A program made the position numbers and the translations under genes. Shown one piece after another: positions 63,101-64,000 of a stretch of DNA of 64,000 bases. The DNA is from Petrolisthes cinctipes. Lineage: Eukaryota > Arthropoda > Malacostraca > Decapoda > Porcellanidae. Location of the stretch: positions 11,798,001 through 11,862,000 of the forward strand of contig JAWQEG010000062.1 in the NCBI GenBank assembly GCA_033782935.1, given 5' to 3'. The stretch's first letter is position 1, and every line of letters begins with the position of its first letter. The notes under the pieces were generated by a model that was not told where the DNA came from, searched no databases, and saw nothing but the letters and a program-made list of their open reading frames with translations.

Positions 63101-64000
63101 ATATTTAGCATGTTTTGCACCTATATTTTGAAAATATTCTAACACTGAGTAGGCATGTACAGATCGCTTCTGGTACCCAAAAATATCGAATTTTCGGGTG
63201 TTTTGAGCCTGAATTTTAGATATAAACGGGTACAGAAGATGCATGCACATATTGACTTTAGGCACCTAAAATATCGATTTTCAGCATGTTTTGGGCCTGT
63301 ATTTTGAAAATACTCTAACACGGAGTAGGCATGTCCAGATCGCTTCAGGGACCCCAAAATATCGAATTTTCGGGTGTTTTGAGCCTGAATTTGAGATATT
63401 TACAGGTACAGAAGATGCATGCACATATCTACTTTGGACACTTAAAATATCGATTTTTAGCATGTTTTGAGCCCATATTTTGAAAACATTCTAGCACTGA
63501 GTAGGCACGTACAGATCGCTTCTAGAACCAAAAATATCGAATTTTCGGGTGTTTTGGGCCTGAATTTGAGATATCGACTTTGGACACTTAAAATATCGAT
63601 TTTTAGCATGTTTTGAGCCCATATTTTGAAAACATTCTAGCACTGAGTAGGCACGTACAGATCGCTTCTAGAACCAAAAATATCGAATTTTCGGGTGTTT
63701 TGGTCCTTAATTTGAGATATCGACTTTGGGCACCTAAAATATCGATTTTTAGCACGTTTTGGGCCTGTATTTTTGAAAATACTCTAACACGAAGTAGGCA
63801 TGTACAGATCGCTTCTGGGACCCCAAAATATCGAGTTTTCGGGTGTTTTGAGCCTGAATTTGAGATATCGACTTAGGGCACCTAAAATATCAATTTTTAG
63901 CACGTTTTGGGCCTATATTTTGAAAATATTCTAGCACTGAGTATGCATGTACAGATCGCTTCTGGGACCCCAAAATATCGAATTTTTGGGTGTTTTGAGC
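57101..64000. repeat. Type II satellite, right end of window
   Basis: Mixed monomers of 176, 158 and 147 bp. Positions of about 57,900-58,640 match about 55,020-55,760 at an offset of 2,879 bp. After about 58.7 kb the monomers are more varied and no long higher-order period is obvious. Near 63,430-63,720 two successive short monomers share unusual variants (GGCACGTACAG and TAGAACCAAAAAT) 146 bp apart, which points to a recent single-unit duplication. No gene seen. Confidence 0.88.

Larger units (their letters stand above)
33278..64000. repeat. Right arm of 176-bp satellite array
   Basis: Continuation of the same satellite in the same orientation, starting part-way through half A. It is type I (full 176-bp monomers) up to about 43.8 kb. 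After that it is mainly type II, which adds shortened monomers of 147 bp (for example 46,631 to 46,778) and 158 bp (for example 44,791 to 44,949). The array runs off the right end of the window. No other insertion or gene was seen. Confidence 0.97.

Noticed and set aside
1..64000. CRISPR array
   Set aside because: The repeats are contiguous and 88/176 bp long, with no unique spacers and no cas genes.
1..64000. CENP-B box in the satellite
   Set aside because: The nearest resemblance, ATCGAATTTTCGGG in half A, has the wrong spacing between TCG and CGGG and lacks the required central A. No match to the full motif was seen on either strand.
1..64000. RNA polymerase III promoter or tRNA-derived repeat
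   Set aside because: No A box and B box pair; the TATCGAATTTTCGG box does not fit GGTTCGANNCC.
1..64000. A host gene, centromere protein gene or novel defence system hidden in the array
   Set aside because: I read the whole window and found only satellite units and the one retrotransposon. No other non-repeat segment longer than a few tens of bases is present.

Overview
The window is a satellite DNA array broken by one non-LTR retrotransposon. I see no host protein-coding gene, rRNA, tRNA or CRISPR array. Positions 1-29,447 and 33,278-64,000 are an AT-rich tandem repeat with a 176-bp monomer. Positions 29,448-33,277 hold a LINE-type element on the + strand. The element encodes an apurinic-type endonuclease and a reverse transcriptase. 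It resembles the CR1/L2-like group and carries a 2A-type ribosome-skipping motif at its N-terminus. Such 2A-bearing elements are known from sea urchin, lancelet, molluscs and other invertebrates, so a metazoan, probably an invertebrate, is likely. The species cannot be named from this sequence. The array is of the kind found at centromeres or in pericentromeric heterochromatin, but nothing here proves that location.

The satellite is organised at several scales. The 176-bp monomer is itself an old dimer of two 88-bp halves, A and B, which align without gaps at 59 of 88 positions in representative copies. From the start to about 43.8 kb nearly all monomers are full length (type I). From about 43.8 kb to 49.2 kb and from 51.7 kb to the end, full-length monomers are mixed with shortened ones (type II): 147 bp (29 bp lost from half A), 158 bp (18 bp lost from half B), and some 12-bp deletions.

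Above the monomer level there are clear higher-order duplications: a tandem pair of about 5,986 bp (34 monomers, 1,495-13,464), an almost identical tandem pair of 2,638 bp (15 monomers, 13,430-18,705), a pair at about 4.06-4.24 kb spacing (22,430-25,440 and 26,490-33,497, the second split by the retrotransposon), a dispersed pair at 5,825-6,001 bp spacing (33,645-36,716 and 39,470-42,717), and an outer tandem duplication of about 11.2 kb starting near 38,000 and 49,237 whose copies differ by several rearrangements.

The retrotransposon entered one copy of a duplicated segment. The paralogous segment at 25,130-25,440 keeps the empty site, which gives the insertion size (3,830 bp including a possible 5-bp target-site duplication) and orders the insertion after that duplication. 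The element's reading frame is intact except for two offsetting single-base changes in A runs near 32,460 and 32,590. Without them the frame from 30,122 to 33,052 would encode about 976 residues. Many open frames of 60-212 codons occur in the satellite, mostly on the minus strand. They are by-products of the repeat and are not annotated as genes. Block boundaries in the satellite were placed by eye and are good to a few tens of bases.
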